Virus record (IMG/VR): IMGVR_UViG_3300050821_001506
Coordinates: 1 to 29,893 of that record
Direction: 5' to 3' (one strand)
Length of the DNA stretch: 29,893 bases
Origin: a virus
In this document: in pieces, positions 13,524 through 19,701 of the stretch
Position numbering within the stretch: position 1 is the first letter of the stretch
How the letters are laid out: each line of letters begins with the position of its first letter
Made by a program: the position numbers and the translations under genes
The notes under the pieces: generated by a model
The model's database searches: none
Told to the model about the DNA's origin: nothing
The model's input: the letters and a program-made list of their open reading frames with translations, nothing else

Positions 13524-13782
13524 CAGTCACCTCAACTCGCTTCCACGTCCAACCGAAATCATCGACGGCTTTTTGTGAGTCGAACCATCCTACTAGATGA
13601 TGGGGCTGGTCAAAACCATATTTGTACGAAATTGCCTTGAAATACCCCGGCTCAAACTCGGGCTTTTCACGAACCTCCCACTGTCGACTATTTGTCATAT
13701 CGGCGGCACAAAGAACGATATTTATCGAACGGTCAGCCCATTCGCCCCAAACGTCATTGTGCTTAACTCGAACCTGAAGCAT
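13513..13782 (-). CDS. Hypothetical protein, paralogue of the gene at 18625
   Basis: An 89-residue protein starting at ATG 13782 (TGATG coupling with the ATPase gene, GAGGAC upstream). It contains WEVREKPEFEPGYF, which matches YEIREKPAFEPGWY in the protein encoded at 18625-18900 on the other strand. The starts also align (MLQVRV against MTLQIR), as do a tryptophan-rich early segment and a W-x-W or W-x-L-V near the end. The two are probably distant duplicates of one small beta-rich domain. No catalytic motif is visible and the function is unknown. Confidence 0.7.
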   Translation of the reverse strand: MLQVRVKHNDVWGEWADRSINIVLCAADMTNSRQWEVREKPEFEPGYFKAISYKYGFDQPHHLVGWFDSQKAVDDFGWTWKRVEVTDVS

Positions 13783-14558
13783 CAGAAGTCCTCAAACCAG
13801 CATTGGGCGGGGTTAGCCCGCAGAGTGAAATAGTCTTTGCCAGAGGGATCCTGTTTACCATGCCGATTCTTCACGGCGCAGATAGCAAGGTCACCTGTCC
13901 AAGGTTGTGGTGCCACATTGAGAATGAGACTTGGCAATTGAGAGATCTTCTGCATGATCGCCGAACGAGGCGGAACAGGATTGCCCGGAACCGCCTCGCT
14001 TGCATGGTGCACAAGAATGACACACGCAGAATAGTCCCTGGCAATCCCTGTCAGGAAGTCTACAATGCGTGTGAATGAGCCATGGTCACTGTCTTCCATG
14101 TAATTGACTTTCATCAGAACATCCACCACTACGAGCTCAGGTGGCTGCCCGTATATCTCCATGAATGCTTGGAGTTCCTCTTCAATCTCTTGAAGAGAAG
14201 GATTCGGACTGAAGTTCCATTTGATGTGGTCAAGATTGGTCAACTGTGCACTGGCCCATTTTGGATCCTTGTGCATTTGTTCTTCGATTCGCTCTGTGTT
14301 CACCCGCATTCTGCGGGCGATCAGACGGCTGGCGACTGTAGTCTCATCACTGTCATTCGAGAAGTAGAGAGTAGGTCGCTTCCAGCCATCCGCCAGAGCA
14401 AGGGTGAGCTGGGTCTTGTATGACCCAGGCACACCCGCAATCATGCAGACGCCACCTCGCCGGAACTTGATGCCATTCTCTGTGAAGCGCTTGAACAGCT
14501 CAGGAAGGGCCTCTCCACGGTTTCCTTCCTGATTCAACGTCTTGGCGAGGGACAGCAT
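13782..14558 (-). CDS. RecA/DnaB-like ATPase, probable replicative helicase
   Basis: A 258-residue RecA-fold ATPase. Walker A is GVPGSYKT (residues 42-49) and Walker B is LVVVDV (about 142-147). A conserved downstream segment, VILVHHASEA, matches the sensor histidine strand of DnaB/RecA proteins, and AVKNRHGKQ resembles the arginine-finger/DNA-contact region of DnaB-family helicases. It is shorter than DnaB and lacks the N-terminal helical domain, resembling the single-domain ATPases (DnaB-like or RAD55/KaiC-like) of actinophages. Its place with primase and Cas4-like nuclease supports a replication helicase or recombinase. The start ATG 14558 is coupled as TGATG. Confidence 0.8.
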   Translation of the reverse strand: MLSLAKTLNQEGNRGEALPELFKRFTENGIKFRRGGVCMIAGVPGSYKTQLTLALADGWKRPTLYFSNDSDETTVASRLIARRMRVNTERIEEQMHKDPKWASAQLTNLDHIKWNFSPNPSLQEIEEELQAFMEIYGQPPELVVVDVLMKVNYMEDSDHGSFTRIVDFLTGIARDYSACVILVHHASEAVPGNPVPPRSAIMQKISQLPSLILNVAPQPWTGDLAICAVKNRHGKQDPSGKDYFTLRANPAQCWFEDF

Positions 14559-14785
14559 CAGTCCTCCGTAGTCGCCCTTGCACTCAGCCGATCGTACGCA
14601 GCCTTCACATCCGCCTCAGGCGGATGGAAGTTGTTAGCCAGTCGAGTAACCTGGTCACAAATAGCGTCCCAGTCGGCAAGACCAATCTCGGGCCAATCCT
14701 CCCACTCAGGAGGATCACTGATCGGAGCACCAGCAACGATCGCACGAGCGATCGTGTTGGTGTCAGCCACAACAGAGTTAGCCAT
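14558..14785 (-). CDS. Hypothetical acidic protein, 75 residues
   Basis: Started at ATG 14785 with GGAAG 6 nt upstream; the upstream stop lies 2 nt before it. The N-terminus (MANSVVADTNTIARAIV) is followed by a Trp-rich acidic centre (PPEWEDWPEIGLADW) and a helical C-terminus (DVKAAYDRLSARA). No membrane segment or metal site is seen. It sits between the helicase and a zinc-containing protein in the same operon, so it may be a loader or accessory factor, but nothing in the sequence proves it. Confidence 0.65.
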   Translation of the reverse strand: MANSVVADTNTIARAIVAGAPISDPPEWEDWPEIGLADWDAICDQVTRLANNFHPPEADVKAAYDRLSARATTED

Positions 14786-14787
14786 GA

Positions 14788-15138
14788 TCACTTCCACGGC
14801 TGACCGGTGACAGCATCAATGGGCTTGCACTGGTTGTTCCGATCCTTGCTCGGGCACATGTACGCCCTCCACTGACCGCGAGCACTGGCACCAGACTTCT
14901 CTACGCGCTGTCCGTGGGGGCAGGAAGGGATGTTGCTCTGCTGGACAGTCCCACCCGGAGCAGGGCTGTTATTCGAGCTGCCTGCACTCGGAAAGGTGGC
15001 GTTCAGGTCAGCCCAGGCCGCAAAGAGCTTGCTCTGCACCTCATCCCCAGACAGCTGGTCATACTCGTCACCATCGAACTTCACTTCAGCGTAGCTGTAC
15101 TGCTCGTTGCCGGGCAGACGAAAGATAACCTCGGCCAT
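14788..15138 (-). CDS. Hypothetical protein with a C-terminal zinc-like motif
   Basis: A 116-residue protein starting at ATG 15138, with AGGAGA 8 nt upstream. The N-terminal 45 residues look folded (MAEVIFRLPGNEQYSYAEVK), followed by a Ser/Asn/Pro/Gly-rich linker. The C-terminal part has Cys and His in the order CPHGQ ... MCPSKDRNNQC, a plausible zinc site (C-x-H...C-x8-C). That layout, folded N-part, flexible linker and C-terminal zinc knuckle, recalls actinophage proteins sometimes labelled as single-strand DNA-binding accessories. That identification is only a guess. Confidence 0.65.
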   Translation of the reverse strand: MAEVIFRLPGNEQYSYAEVKFDGDEYDQLSGDEVQSKLFAAWADLNATFPSAGSSNNSPAPGGTVQQSNIPSCPHGQRVEKSGASARGQWRAYMCPSKDRNNQCKPIDAVTGQPWK

Positions 15139-15311
15139 TGCTTGTTCTCCTGAAGATAGGCGTTACGTTCGGCAATGTACTCTGCAAAACTCATCGTGTG
15201 GCCTTCAATGCGCAAGTCCTGCCAATCGTTAAAACGATCAGCTCGCCAACGAAGGAAGGATTCCTTCTCGTATTGTTCCTGAGTGGAAACACCACGCGTA
15301 CCCCTAGGCAT
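15081..15311 (-). CDS. Hypothetical small basic protein
   Basis: A 76-residue protein. I start it at ATG 15311 because AGGAG lies 8 nt upstream and it overlaps the previous gene's stop; an upstream start would lack such a site. The sequence is rich in Arg and aromatic residues (MPRGTRGVSTQEQYEKESFL, then LRWRADRFNDWQDL), so it may bind nucleic acid. Its 3' end overlaps the next gene by 58 nt, unusually long for this genome. Function unknown. Confidence 0.55.
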   Translation of the reverse strand: MPRGTRGVSTQEQYEKESFLRWRADRFNDWQDLRIEGHTMSFAEYIAERNAYLQENKQWPRLSFVCPATSSTATLK

Positions 15312-15570
15312 CCAACACTCTCCTGTATTCCGCAAGGGCGTTAGCGCCACCCTGATTAAGTGCTACTAGTTCAAGGTCGTCATCCGCCCGCTCGACGCGA
15401 ATCAATCTAAGTACCGCCAAGCCGTTTATTTGACTGGTAACTGCACGACTAGGGTCATGGTCCATGCGCCAAGAATCCCATCTACCAGATGCATCTCTTG
15501 TACGACTTACACAAGACGATTCGGCTGACACTAGAACTTCTAGTTGTACCGTTGAAAGATGATCAGCCAT
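15304..15570 (-). CDS. Hypothetical protein, 88 residues
   Basis: It starts at ATG 15570, overlapping the Cas4-like gene's stop by 8 nt. The N-terminus MADHLSTVQLEVLVS and the centre INGLAVLRLIRVERADDD suggest a compact domain resembling a small winged helix (helix, then strands with a charged turn). It ends ALAEYRRVLDA. It could be a DNA-binding regulator, but no exact family is recognised. Coupling on both sides supports that it is a real gene. Confidence 0.6.
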   Translation of the reverse strand: MADHLSTVQLEVLVSAESSCVSRTRDASGRWDSWRMDHDPSRAVTSQINGLAVLRLIRVERADDDLELVALNQGGANALAEYRRVLDA

Positions 15571-16444
15571 TCAACACCTTCTCGATGGTATATAGATGGG
15601 CGTCTTCGCCACCAAAGGCGGCACAGCCAGCATTCACAGGACAATAGTTACACAGGGCCGACTTATGAGGGAGGAATATCTTGTTCTCTACTGCTCTCTT
15701 GAACTGCACACCCAATTGACCAATACTGTCAACTGTATAGTCGTCCAAGTCGTACATCTGGCTAATGCGATTCTGTCGGAGATTGTAGAACGCCCCATAC
15801 TTCGGGCGTTCACCATACTGCACTTCCATGCCAACTGCGTACAGGCCAAGCTGTAGATCTGAGTCTGGCATTCTACTACCAGTCTTCAGATCAATCACAA
15901 CGAGGTCCTGGCCATCGGCCGAATAGAACACTCGGTCAATAGAACCGCGCGCTTTCCAGTCTGCGATTTCAAACTCAAGCGCGAGCTCAATACCAGGTGA
16001 ATACTCAACCTCACCAGTGGAAGGATCAAAGCCAGATACCGCATCCTGCCAGAGCTCCATGGGAGATGAAGTCCGCCAGTCGATGTAGTTCTGAACAAAC
16101 TTCGGGCCAAGGTCCATCCATGCGAGGTAGTCCTCACCATCGGGATTCGCCTTCTTCTTGCCCGCAGTCTGCCACTTTGAAACATCCGTAAACCTGGTTT
16201 TCTGTGCTTCAACCTCTCGGTTGAAGATATCAGACCATAATTGGTCTAGACCACTTTCTTGGAATTTTTCCGGCGACCTGTCGTACAGCTCCGTCAATTC
16301 ATGCACAGCGGAACCACCAACGAACCACCAACTTGGCAGCTCCGGCACATGAGCGATCTTCTCAAGGAAGTACCGCTTACCACACTGCATGTAGCTCGAT
16401 AACGAACTATAACTGAAGTGTGGCGGAACGATGTTCTTAGACAC
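15563..16444 (-). CDS. Cas4/RecB-like PD-(D/E)XK exonuclease with Fe-S type cysteines
   Basis: A 293-residue nuclease. Cys21 lies in YMQCGKRYF (the N-terminal LSSYMQC-x3-YF start typical of the family), His48 in GSAVHEL, then GSIDRVFY (Asp170) and LVVIDLKTG (Asp185, Lys187), QLGLYA and a C-terminal CNYCPVNAGC (Cys265, Cys268, Cys274). Together with Cys21 these are the four cysteines that hold a 4Fe-4S cluster in Cas4/AddB-like nucleases. No CRISPR array or other cas gene is present, so it is a phage recombination/replication exonuclease rather than an adaptation module. It starts at GTG 16444, overlapping the sigma-like gene's stop. Confident family assignment. Confidence 0.9.
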   Translation of the reverse strand: MSKNIVPPHFSYSSLSSYMQCGKRYFLEKIAHVPELPSWWFVGGSAVHELTELYDRSPEKFQESGLDQLWSDIFNREVEAQKTRFTDVSKWQTAGKKKANPDGEDYLAWMDLGPKFVQNYIDWRTSSPMELWQDAVSGFDPSTGEVEYSPGIELALEFEIADWKARGSIDRVFYSADGQDLVVIDLKTGSRMPDSDLQLGLYAVGMEVQYGERPKYGAFYNLRQNRISQMYDLDDYTVDSIGQLGVQFKRAVENKIFLPHKSALCNYCPVNAGCAAFGGEDAHLYTIEKVLNG

Positions 16445-17048
16445 TCTGTGCCACCTTACGCTTGGGCTTCATCTCATCGCGTAGCTTCCTCATGCCCGCT
16501 GAGCGGGCTAGTGAAACCTGAGTCCGAGAGATGCCTAGGACGCAGGCGCTCTCAGCCACGCTGAGCTCTTCGTAGAACTGGTGGGTCAGGACCGTACGCT
16601 GAAGCTCTGGGAGGCGCTCCATGGCCTCTCTGAGAGCCACCTCGCGCTTGTTGGGGAGCGTTGCCATGTATGCATCTTCGGCAGAAGGCACGGTCTGCAT
16701 GATCCTTTCGTCAACGAGCATGCGATCATCATCCTCTTCATCTGTCTGGAAGAGACCCGCCAGGTTCGTGAGAGACTCTCCACGGGCCTGAGGAGACTGA
16801 GGCCTCTTGTCTCCATTATGATACCCCATTTTGCGCATGGCAACCGTGCGGGCGTTAAGCCGCACGCCACCAAGGAAGTACAGGTTGGGATCCCTTGACG
16901 CAGGAGCGTCCTTGTGGTACCGTAGGACACGGACGAGGGTGTCTTGCCAGATGTCCTCCCAGTCACGGTTGGGAATGTGCCACTTCTTGGCTTCACGGAA
17001 GGCTAGGCGACGAGCCTGCCTCCAGTTCCTTCGCAGTAGTTGCTCCAT
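16437..17048 (-). CDS. Sigma-70 family factor, first gene of the replication operon
   Basis: A 203-residue RNA polymerase sigma-like protein. Region 2 runs from about 5 to 70 (REAKKWHIPNRDWEDIWQDT, then LVRVLRYHKD), followed by an acidic linker (TDEEDDDRML). Region 4 is near the C-terminus: LPELQRTVLTHQFYEELS, then a helix-turn-helix VAESACVLGISRTQVSLARS and a basic end (KPKRK). The size fits a group 4-like factor. It is preceded by a near-consensus promoter whose -10 ends 6 nt before the ATG, so the mRNA would be leaderless. It may activate middle or late promoters, including the identical promoter facing the other way. Confidence 0.8.
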   Translation of the reverse strand: MEQLLRRNWRQARRLAFREAKKWHIPNRDWEDIWQDTLVRVLRYHKDAPASRDPNLYFLGGVRLNARTVAMRKMGYHNGDKRPQSPQARGESLTNLAGLFQTDEEDDDRMLVDERIMQTVPSAEDAYMATLPNKREVALREAMERLPELQRTVLTHQFYEELSVAESACVLGISRTQVSLARSAGMRKLRDEMKPKRKVAQSV

Positions 17049-17054
17049 GCTCTA

Positions 17055-17083
17055 ACCATAGCACGAGCAGGGGCTCGTGTCAA
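17055..17083 (-). promoter_or_regulatory. Leftward promoter, leaderless, with a dyad in the spacer
   Basis: On the minus strand TTGACA (17083-17078), a 17-nt spacer and TATGGT (17060-17055). The -10 ends 6 nt before the ATG of the sigma-like gene, so transcription should begin at or next to that ATG. The spacer is almost filled by CACGAGC/GCTCGTG (17062-17068 and 17073-17079, loop 4 nt). Hexamers are identical to those of the rightward promoter at 17430. Confidence 0.8.
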
Positions 17084-17429
17084 GTAGGTTTGAACCTGGA
17101 TCGGATGTGGTATCAACTCACATGCGGAACTAACCGTGGGCACCCGATGGGTGGGGCGAGAGTCCAGCAGCGACCTCAGTTGGATGACTTGAGGTGCTTG
17201 TCTACTTCACTGACCAGGGAGTATGTCTCTGACCTGGGATTTGAGGTAGGGAGCACTATTTCCTAGTTGGATCTTATAACCCGCACTGTGGTGCGGGGGA
17301 TGTTTACCCGTCCAAAGGACGGGGGATGTACCTGTCGTGCCGAGCCTGCGAACCGTACCGGTTCGTGAGCTAGGAGTCACATTGTGACTCCCGCCCAAGC
17401 GAGGCAGTAAAGAATCTTGATCCTAGGAC
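17084..17429. other. Gene-free region between divergent promoters, with a hairpin cluster
   Basis: About 345 bp lie between the two promoters and should not be transcribed by either. Four hairpins occupy 17280-17391: CCCGCAC/GTGCGGG (17280-17286, 17291-17297), CCCGTCC-AAA-GGACGGG (17307-17323), CGAACCG-TAC-CGGTTCG (17349-17365) and GGAGTCAC-ATT-GTGACTCC (17373-17391). The first two are followed by the same tail, GGATGT, making a direct repeat. The stretch 17084-17279 shows no gene or clear structure. Possible roles are operator DNA, an origin element or a separate small RNA. Confidence 0.7.
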
Positions 17430-17458
17430 TTGACAAGCCGCGCTAGCGGCGGTATGGT
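17430..17458 (+). promoter_or_regulatory. Rightward promoter, leaderless, with a dyad in the spacer
   Basis: TTGACA (17430-17435), a 17-nt spacer, then TATGGT (17453-17458). Six nt separate the -10 from ATG 17465, so the transcript should begin at the start codon. The spacer contains GCCGC-GCTA-GCGGC (17437-17450). It drives the second rightward operon, which carries the tRNA-like gene and DNA polymerase. Confidence 0.8.
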
Positions 17459-17464
17459 GGAGGT

Positions 17465-17590
17465 ATGAACTACTACTTGATCCGCCTGACTCGGCCAGGG
17501 AGCCGAGTCCATACCATCTTCGTGCCAAAGGCACGATACAGTGAGATCGTTGAAGAATACCGAATCCTTGGTTGGGATGTGTCGGAATGA
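17465..17590 (+). CDS. Hypothetical 41-residue protein, first gene of rightward operon II
   Basis: An ATG exactly 6 nt after the -10 hexamer opens a frame of 41 codons whose stop overlaps the next start (ATGA). A GGAGG lies just before the ATG but would hardly be transcribed if initiation is at the ATG. The product begins MNYYLIRLTRPGSRV and has an alternating hydrophobic pattern followed by a helix (YSEIVEEYRILGW). It has the form of a small beta-beta-alpha protein. Function unknown; position makes it one of the first proteins made from this promoter. Confidence 0.65.
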   Translation: MNYYLIRLTRPGSRVHTIFVPKARYSEIVEEYRILGWDVSE

Positions 17591-17925
17591 CTGGCTGGAA
17601 TAAGTATCACGCTGAGTTTGATTTTGAGTCGGCCTGCCTTCCATCTGAGTTGGTAGGTAACCTTGTTCGCATTCCTTCGGATGCGGTAATCACCGAGATC
17701 AAGCCGCCGATTAAGGTTGGTGATATCTTAGATTCTGTCAAGCTTCTGAACCAAGTGCCTACCTACTCAGTTATCTTGGATGGTGATGGTGACGCCTGGC
17801 AGAAGCGGGATGTGGGTCTTTGGTGTTTGGCTTCTAGGATCGAACGAGAGACTGATTCTTCTTACGATCTTATAACTAGCTATGGTCCTGTTACTGTCAT
17901 TCACATTCCAGAGGAGTCAGAGTGA
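17587..17925 (+). CDS. Hypothetical early protein with a DGDxW motif
   Basis: A 112-residue acidic protein. I chose ATG 17587 (overlapping the previous stop, ATGA) over an upstream TTG in the same frame. The centre contains YSVILDGDGDAWQKRDVGLW, matching the pattern xVxDxDGDxWxRxxxxW found in the next gene (IVDKDGDKWIRVGGRW) and more loosely in the first gene of operon I. This looks like a small beta-hairpin-rich fold shared between the two rightward operons. The preceding segment (HAEFDFESACLPSELVG) has one of two cysteines. No catalytic role is evident. Confidence 0.7.
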   Translation: MTGWNKYHAEFDFESACLPSELVGNLVRIPSDAVITEIKPPIKVGDILDSVKLLNQVPTYSVILDGDGDAWQKRDVGLWCLASRIERETDSSYDLITSYGPVTVIHIPEESE

Positions 17926-18362
17926 AGAAGTGGCGTGTTGAGGTTGAGGTCCTCGGATTTGACGAAGAGGATGCACTTGATCACCTGAATCTGCATCCTG
18001 GTGACGCCGTGGTTACTGAGCTGTCTTCAAAGCTGGAAGCCGGTTGGTATAACTACAATGGTGGTCACTATATCCGCTATTGGAGTAAACTGGAGTTGAA
18101 TGACATCGTTGATGATGACGATTTCCTGGAGACTCACACTCGATTCCATGAGCCGAAGCGGTATACCGAGTCTCTTTTCGAAGGTCGGGTTGGTACGTTC
18201 CTCACCGAGGATGAGTTTGACGCACTGCCTGATGGCAGTGCGATCGTCGACAAGGACGGTGATAAGTGGATTCGTGTGGGTGGCAGGTGGACTCATCCTG
18301 AATATGATTGGCTGCCGTATTACGGCGACTACCAGCCTTACACTGTGAGTTCGGTTGGCTGA
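17922..18362 (+). CDS. Hypothetical early protein with a DGDxW domain
   Basis: A 146-residue protein starting at GTG 17922 (GTGA overlap). The N-terminal half (MKKWRVEVEVLGFDEEDALD) may be one domain, with an aromatic-rich AGWYNYNGGHYIRYW segment. The C-terminal half contains LPDGSAIVDKDGDKWIRV, the clearest copy of the repeated DGD-W pattern. The protein is rich in Asp, Tyr and Trp and has no cysteine or membrane segment. It is tightly coupled to its neighbours. Function unknown. Confidence 0.7.
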   Translation: MKKWRVEVEVLGFDEEDALDHLNLHPGDAVVTELSSKLEAGWYNYNGGHYIRYWSKLELNDIVDDDDFLETHTRFHEPKRYTESLFEGRVGTFLTEDEFDALPDGSAIVDKDGDKWIRVGGRWTHPEYDWLPYYGDYQPYTVSSVG

Positions 18363-18628
18363 TGGGTTACCATCCCTCTCACTTCGCCCTAACTTTTTGG
18401 GCTGTGTGGTTTATTGCATGGTTCAGTACGTTCCTCACCTATGAGCTGTGGCAGATTGCCGCAGGCAAGCCTGAGAACACACTCTCTGCTGCTGTGTGGC
18501 ACATGCTCAGTGTGGTGAAAGGACAGCCTATCACACAGTGGTCGTTCTTCCACATGTTCTTTATTGGCCTGTTTGTGCTTACTATGGTTTGGCTCACTGG
18601 ACACTTCGGATGGATGGACTGGACGTGA
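18362..18628 (+). CDS. Small membrane protein with two predicted spans
   Basis: An 88-residue protein from ATG 18362, coupled as TGATG. Two hydrophobic segments are visible: residues about 8-27 (FALTFWAVWFIAWFSTFLTY) and about 62-80 (FFHMFFIGLFVLTMVWLTG). The loop between them is polar and could lie in the cytoplasm or outside. Together with the membrane protein in operon I (6869), this suggests the phage inserts several early proteins into the host membrane. No lysis context here. Function unknown; superinfection exclusion is one possibility. Confidence 0.7.
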   Translation: MGYHPSHFALTFWAVWFIAWFSTFLTYELWQIAAGKPENTLSAAVWHMLSVVKGQPITQWSFFHMFFIGLFVLTMVWLTGHFGWMDWT

Positions 18629-18900
18629 CTCTTCAAATACGTAGTTGTGGTTACCACGACACTGACCAGTGGTCTGATCTTAAGCCAGGCGTTAACTACC
18701 TCTCAGGTAAGTATGAGATCCGCGAGAAGCCTGCATTCGAGCCGGGATGGTACTATCTCGCTCACACAGGCGAGCATTTGGAGTTCCGGTTCTGTCGTAA
18801 TCATGAGCCTACGCACTTCCCTGGTGATTGGCATCTCGTTACTGAGGAGAAGCTAGAGCGTGTGTTTGGGTATGATGTCGAAGAGGGCTGGGATGACTAG
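18625..18900 (+). CDS. Hypothetical protein, paralogue of the gene at 13513
   Basis: A 91-residue protein. I place the start at GTG 18625, which overlaps the upstream TGA as GTGA and aligns with the start of the related protein encoded at 13513-13782; an ATG at 18611 in the same frame would add a few residues. The shared core is YEIREKPAFEPGWYYLA. Both copies have an early aromatic segment and a late acidic or Trp-containing helix (KLERVFGYDVEEGW here). Likely a small beta-rich module with conserved Arg, Glu and Pro. Function unknown. Confidence 0.7.
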   Translation: MTLQIRSCGYHDTDQWSDLKPGVNYLSGKYEIREKPAFEPGWYYLAHTGEHLEFRFCRNHEPTHFPGDWHLVTEEKLERVFGYDVEEGWDD

Positions 18901-19132
18901 GCCGAGAGTTTCAACACTGGTCGGTTGCCCTGATCCCGACATACGTGTCCGTAAGCTCATGGGGTACTGGACCGTTCAGCGTCGGATCATCGTGAACAAC
19001 CATGTTGTATGGAGCTATGTGGCTTCGTACAGTAGTTGGCCTATCGCTTACGCTGTGGCTACGGTTGAGGCCAGCCCCGATGAATGGCCGTTCCACAAGG
19101 ATTGGGACTATCACATGGAGGCGTGTTCGTGA
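18893..19132 (+). CDS. Hypothetical protein, 79 residues
   Basis: It starts at ATG 18893, overlapping the previous stop by 8 nt. The sequence (DIRVRKLMGYWTVQRRIIV, then NHVVWSYVASYSSWPIAYAV) shows alternating hydrophobic and charged residues consistent with a four-stranded sheet, then an EASPDEWPFHKDW tail. One cysteine lies near each end. No membrane segment reaches the required length. The stop overlaps the next GTG (GTGA). Function unknown. Confidence 0.65.
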   Translation: MTRPRVSTLVGCPDPDIRVRKLMGYWTVQRRIIVNNHVVWSYVASYSSWPIAYAVATVEASPDEWPFHKDWDYHMEACS

Positions 19133-19245
19133 GCGACAACAAGAAGCCGGACCCGAAGGTGGAAGAGGCCAAGGAAGTGCTTGAGGCCAACGTGAAGGTT
19201 ACCGAAGCCGCCGAGAAGGTCAACAACAAGGGAGGCAAGAAGTGA
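19129..19245 (+). CDS. Hypothetical 38-residue charged peptide
   Basis: GTG 19129 overlaps the previous TGA as GTGA and the stop at 19245 overlaps the next GTG the same way, so it is linked to genes on both sides. The product is highly charged and helical: it begins MSDNKKPDPKVEEAKEVLEA and ends with NNKGGKK. Lys/Glu-rich with a basic tail, it resembles the lysine-rich peptides after the polymerase gene. Probably real given the double overlap; function unknown. Confidence 0.6.
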   Translation: MSDNKKPDPKVEEAKEVLEANVKVTEAAEKVNNKGGKK

Positions 19246-19622
19246 GCAAGCTTGCTGAAGCCAAGCAGATCTTGGCTGAGCGGGGTCGTACCGCCGAGGG
19301 TGTCCTGGAAGACGGCAACGGTTGCCTGTGCCCCATCGGGGCGCTGTGTGTGGCCTACACGGGTAAGTCTGGCCAGGATCCTGAGGATAACACCTACGGT
19401 GAGTCGTATGACCCTACGGACCCTGAGCATCGAGCAGATCTCCGAGCTCTTGCACAGGTTGCCCATGACCGTCAGGTGAACCCTGTGGTTCGCAGTACAT
19501 GGAATCCTACCTCTACGGACCACAGTTGGATCTATCGATACAACGACAATGGTATCACTAAGGGTGGGCATAGTGATGATGAAGTCCTGAGCCTGTTCGA
19601 CGACGCTAAGGCGCTCGTCTAG
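19242..19622 (+). CDS. DUF6197-like protein
   Basis: A 126-residue protein from GTG 19242 with GGGAGG 7 nt upstream. It matches the pattern I associate with DUF6197 of actinophages: an N-terminal helix AKQILAERGRTAEGVLED, then GNGCLCPIGALCVAY with three cysteines, a variable acidic middle, a helix RADLRALAQVAHDR and a late WIYRYNDN segment. The biochemical role of that family is not known to me. The Cys cluster may bind a metal. It ends in TAG, about 80 nt before the tRNA-like gene. Confidence 0.75.
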   Translation: MSKLAEAKQILAERGRTAEGVLEDGNGCLCPIGALCVAYTGKSGQDPEDNTYGESYDPTDPEHRADLRALAQVAHDRQVNPVVRSTWNPTSTDHSWIYRYNDNGITKGGHSDDEVLSLFDDAKALV

Positions 19623-19633
19623 TAGTACGAGGT

Positions 19634-19688
19634 ACTCAAAGATTCCCGAGGAATATCGGGCTCGGAGAGCTAAGCAGCGACCTTGAGT
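19634..19688 (+). ncRNA. Candidate small structured RNA element upstream of the tRNA-like gene
   Basis: ACTCAA (19634-19639) can pair with TTGAGT (19683-19688), enclosing CCGA/TCGG (around 19646-19659) and CTC-GGA-GAG (19661-19669). This would form a three-way junction of about 55 nt just before the tRNA-like gene. It could assist tRNA maturation or be incidental. The stems are short, so confidence is low. Confidence 0.3.
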
Positions 19689-19701
19689 CGGGGCCTCACA
19701 A

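Noticed and set aside
17301-17372. Short open frame starting at ATG 17301 between the divergent promoters
   Set aside because: About 22 codons with a GGGGG directly touching the ATG instead of a properly spaced ribosome binding site; it overlaps conserved-looking hairpins.
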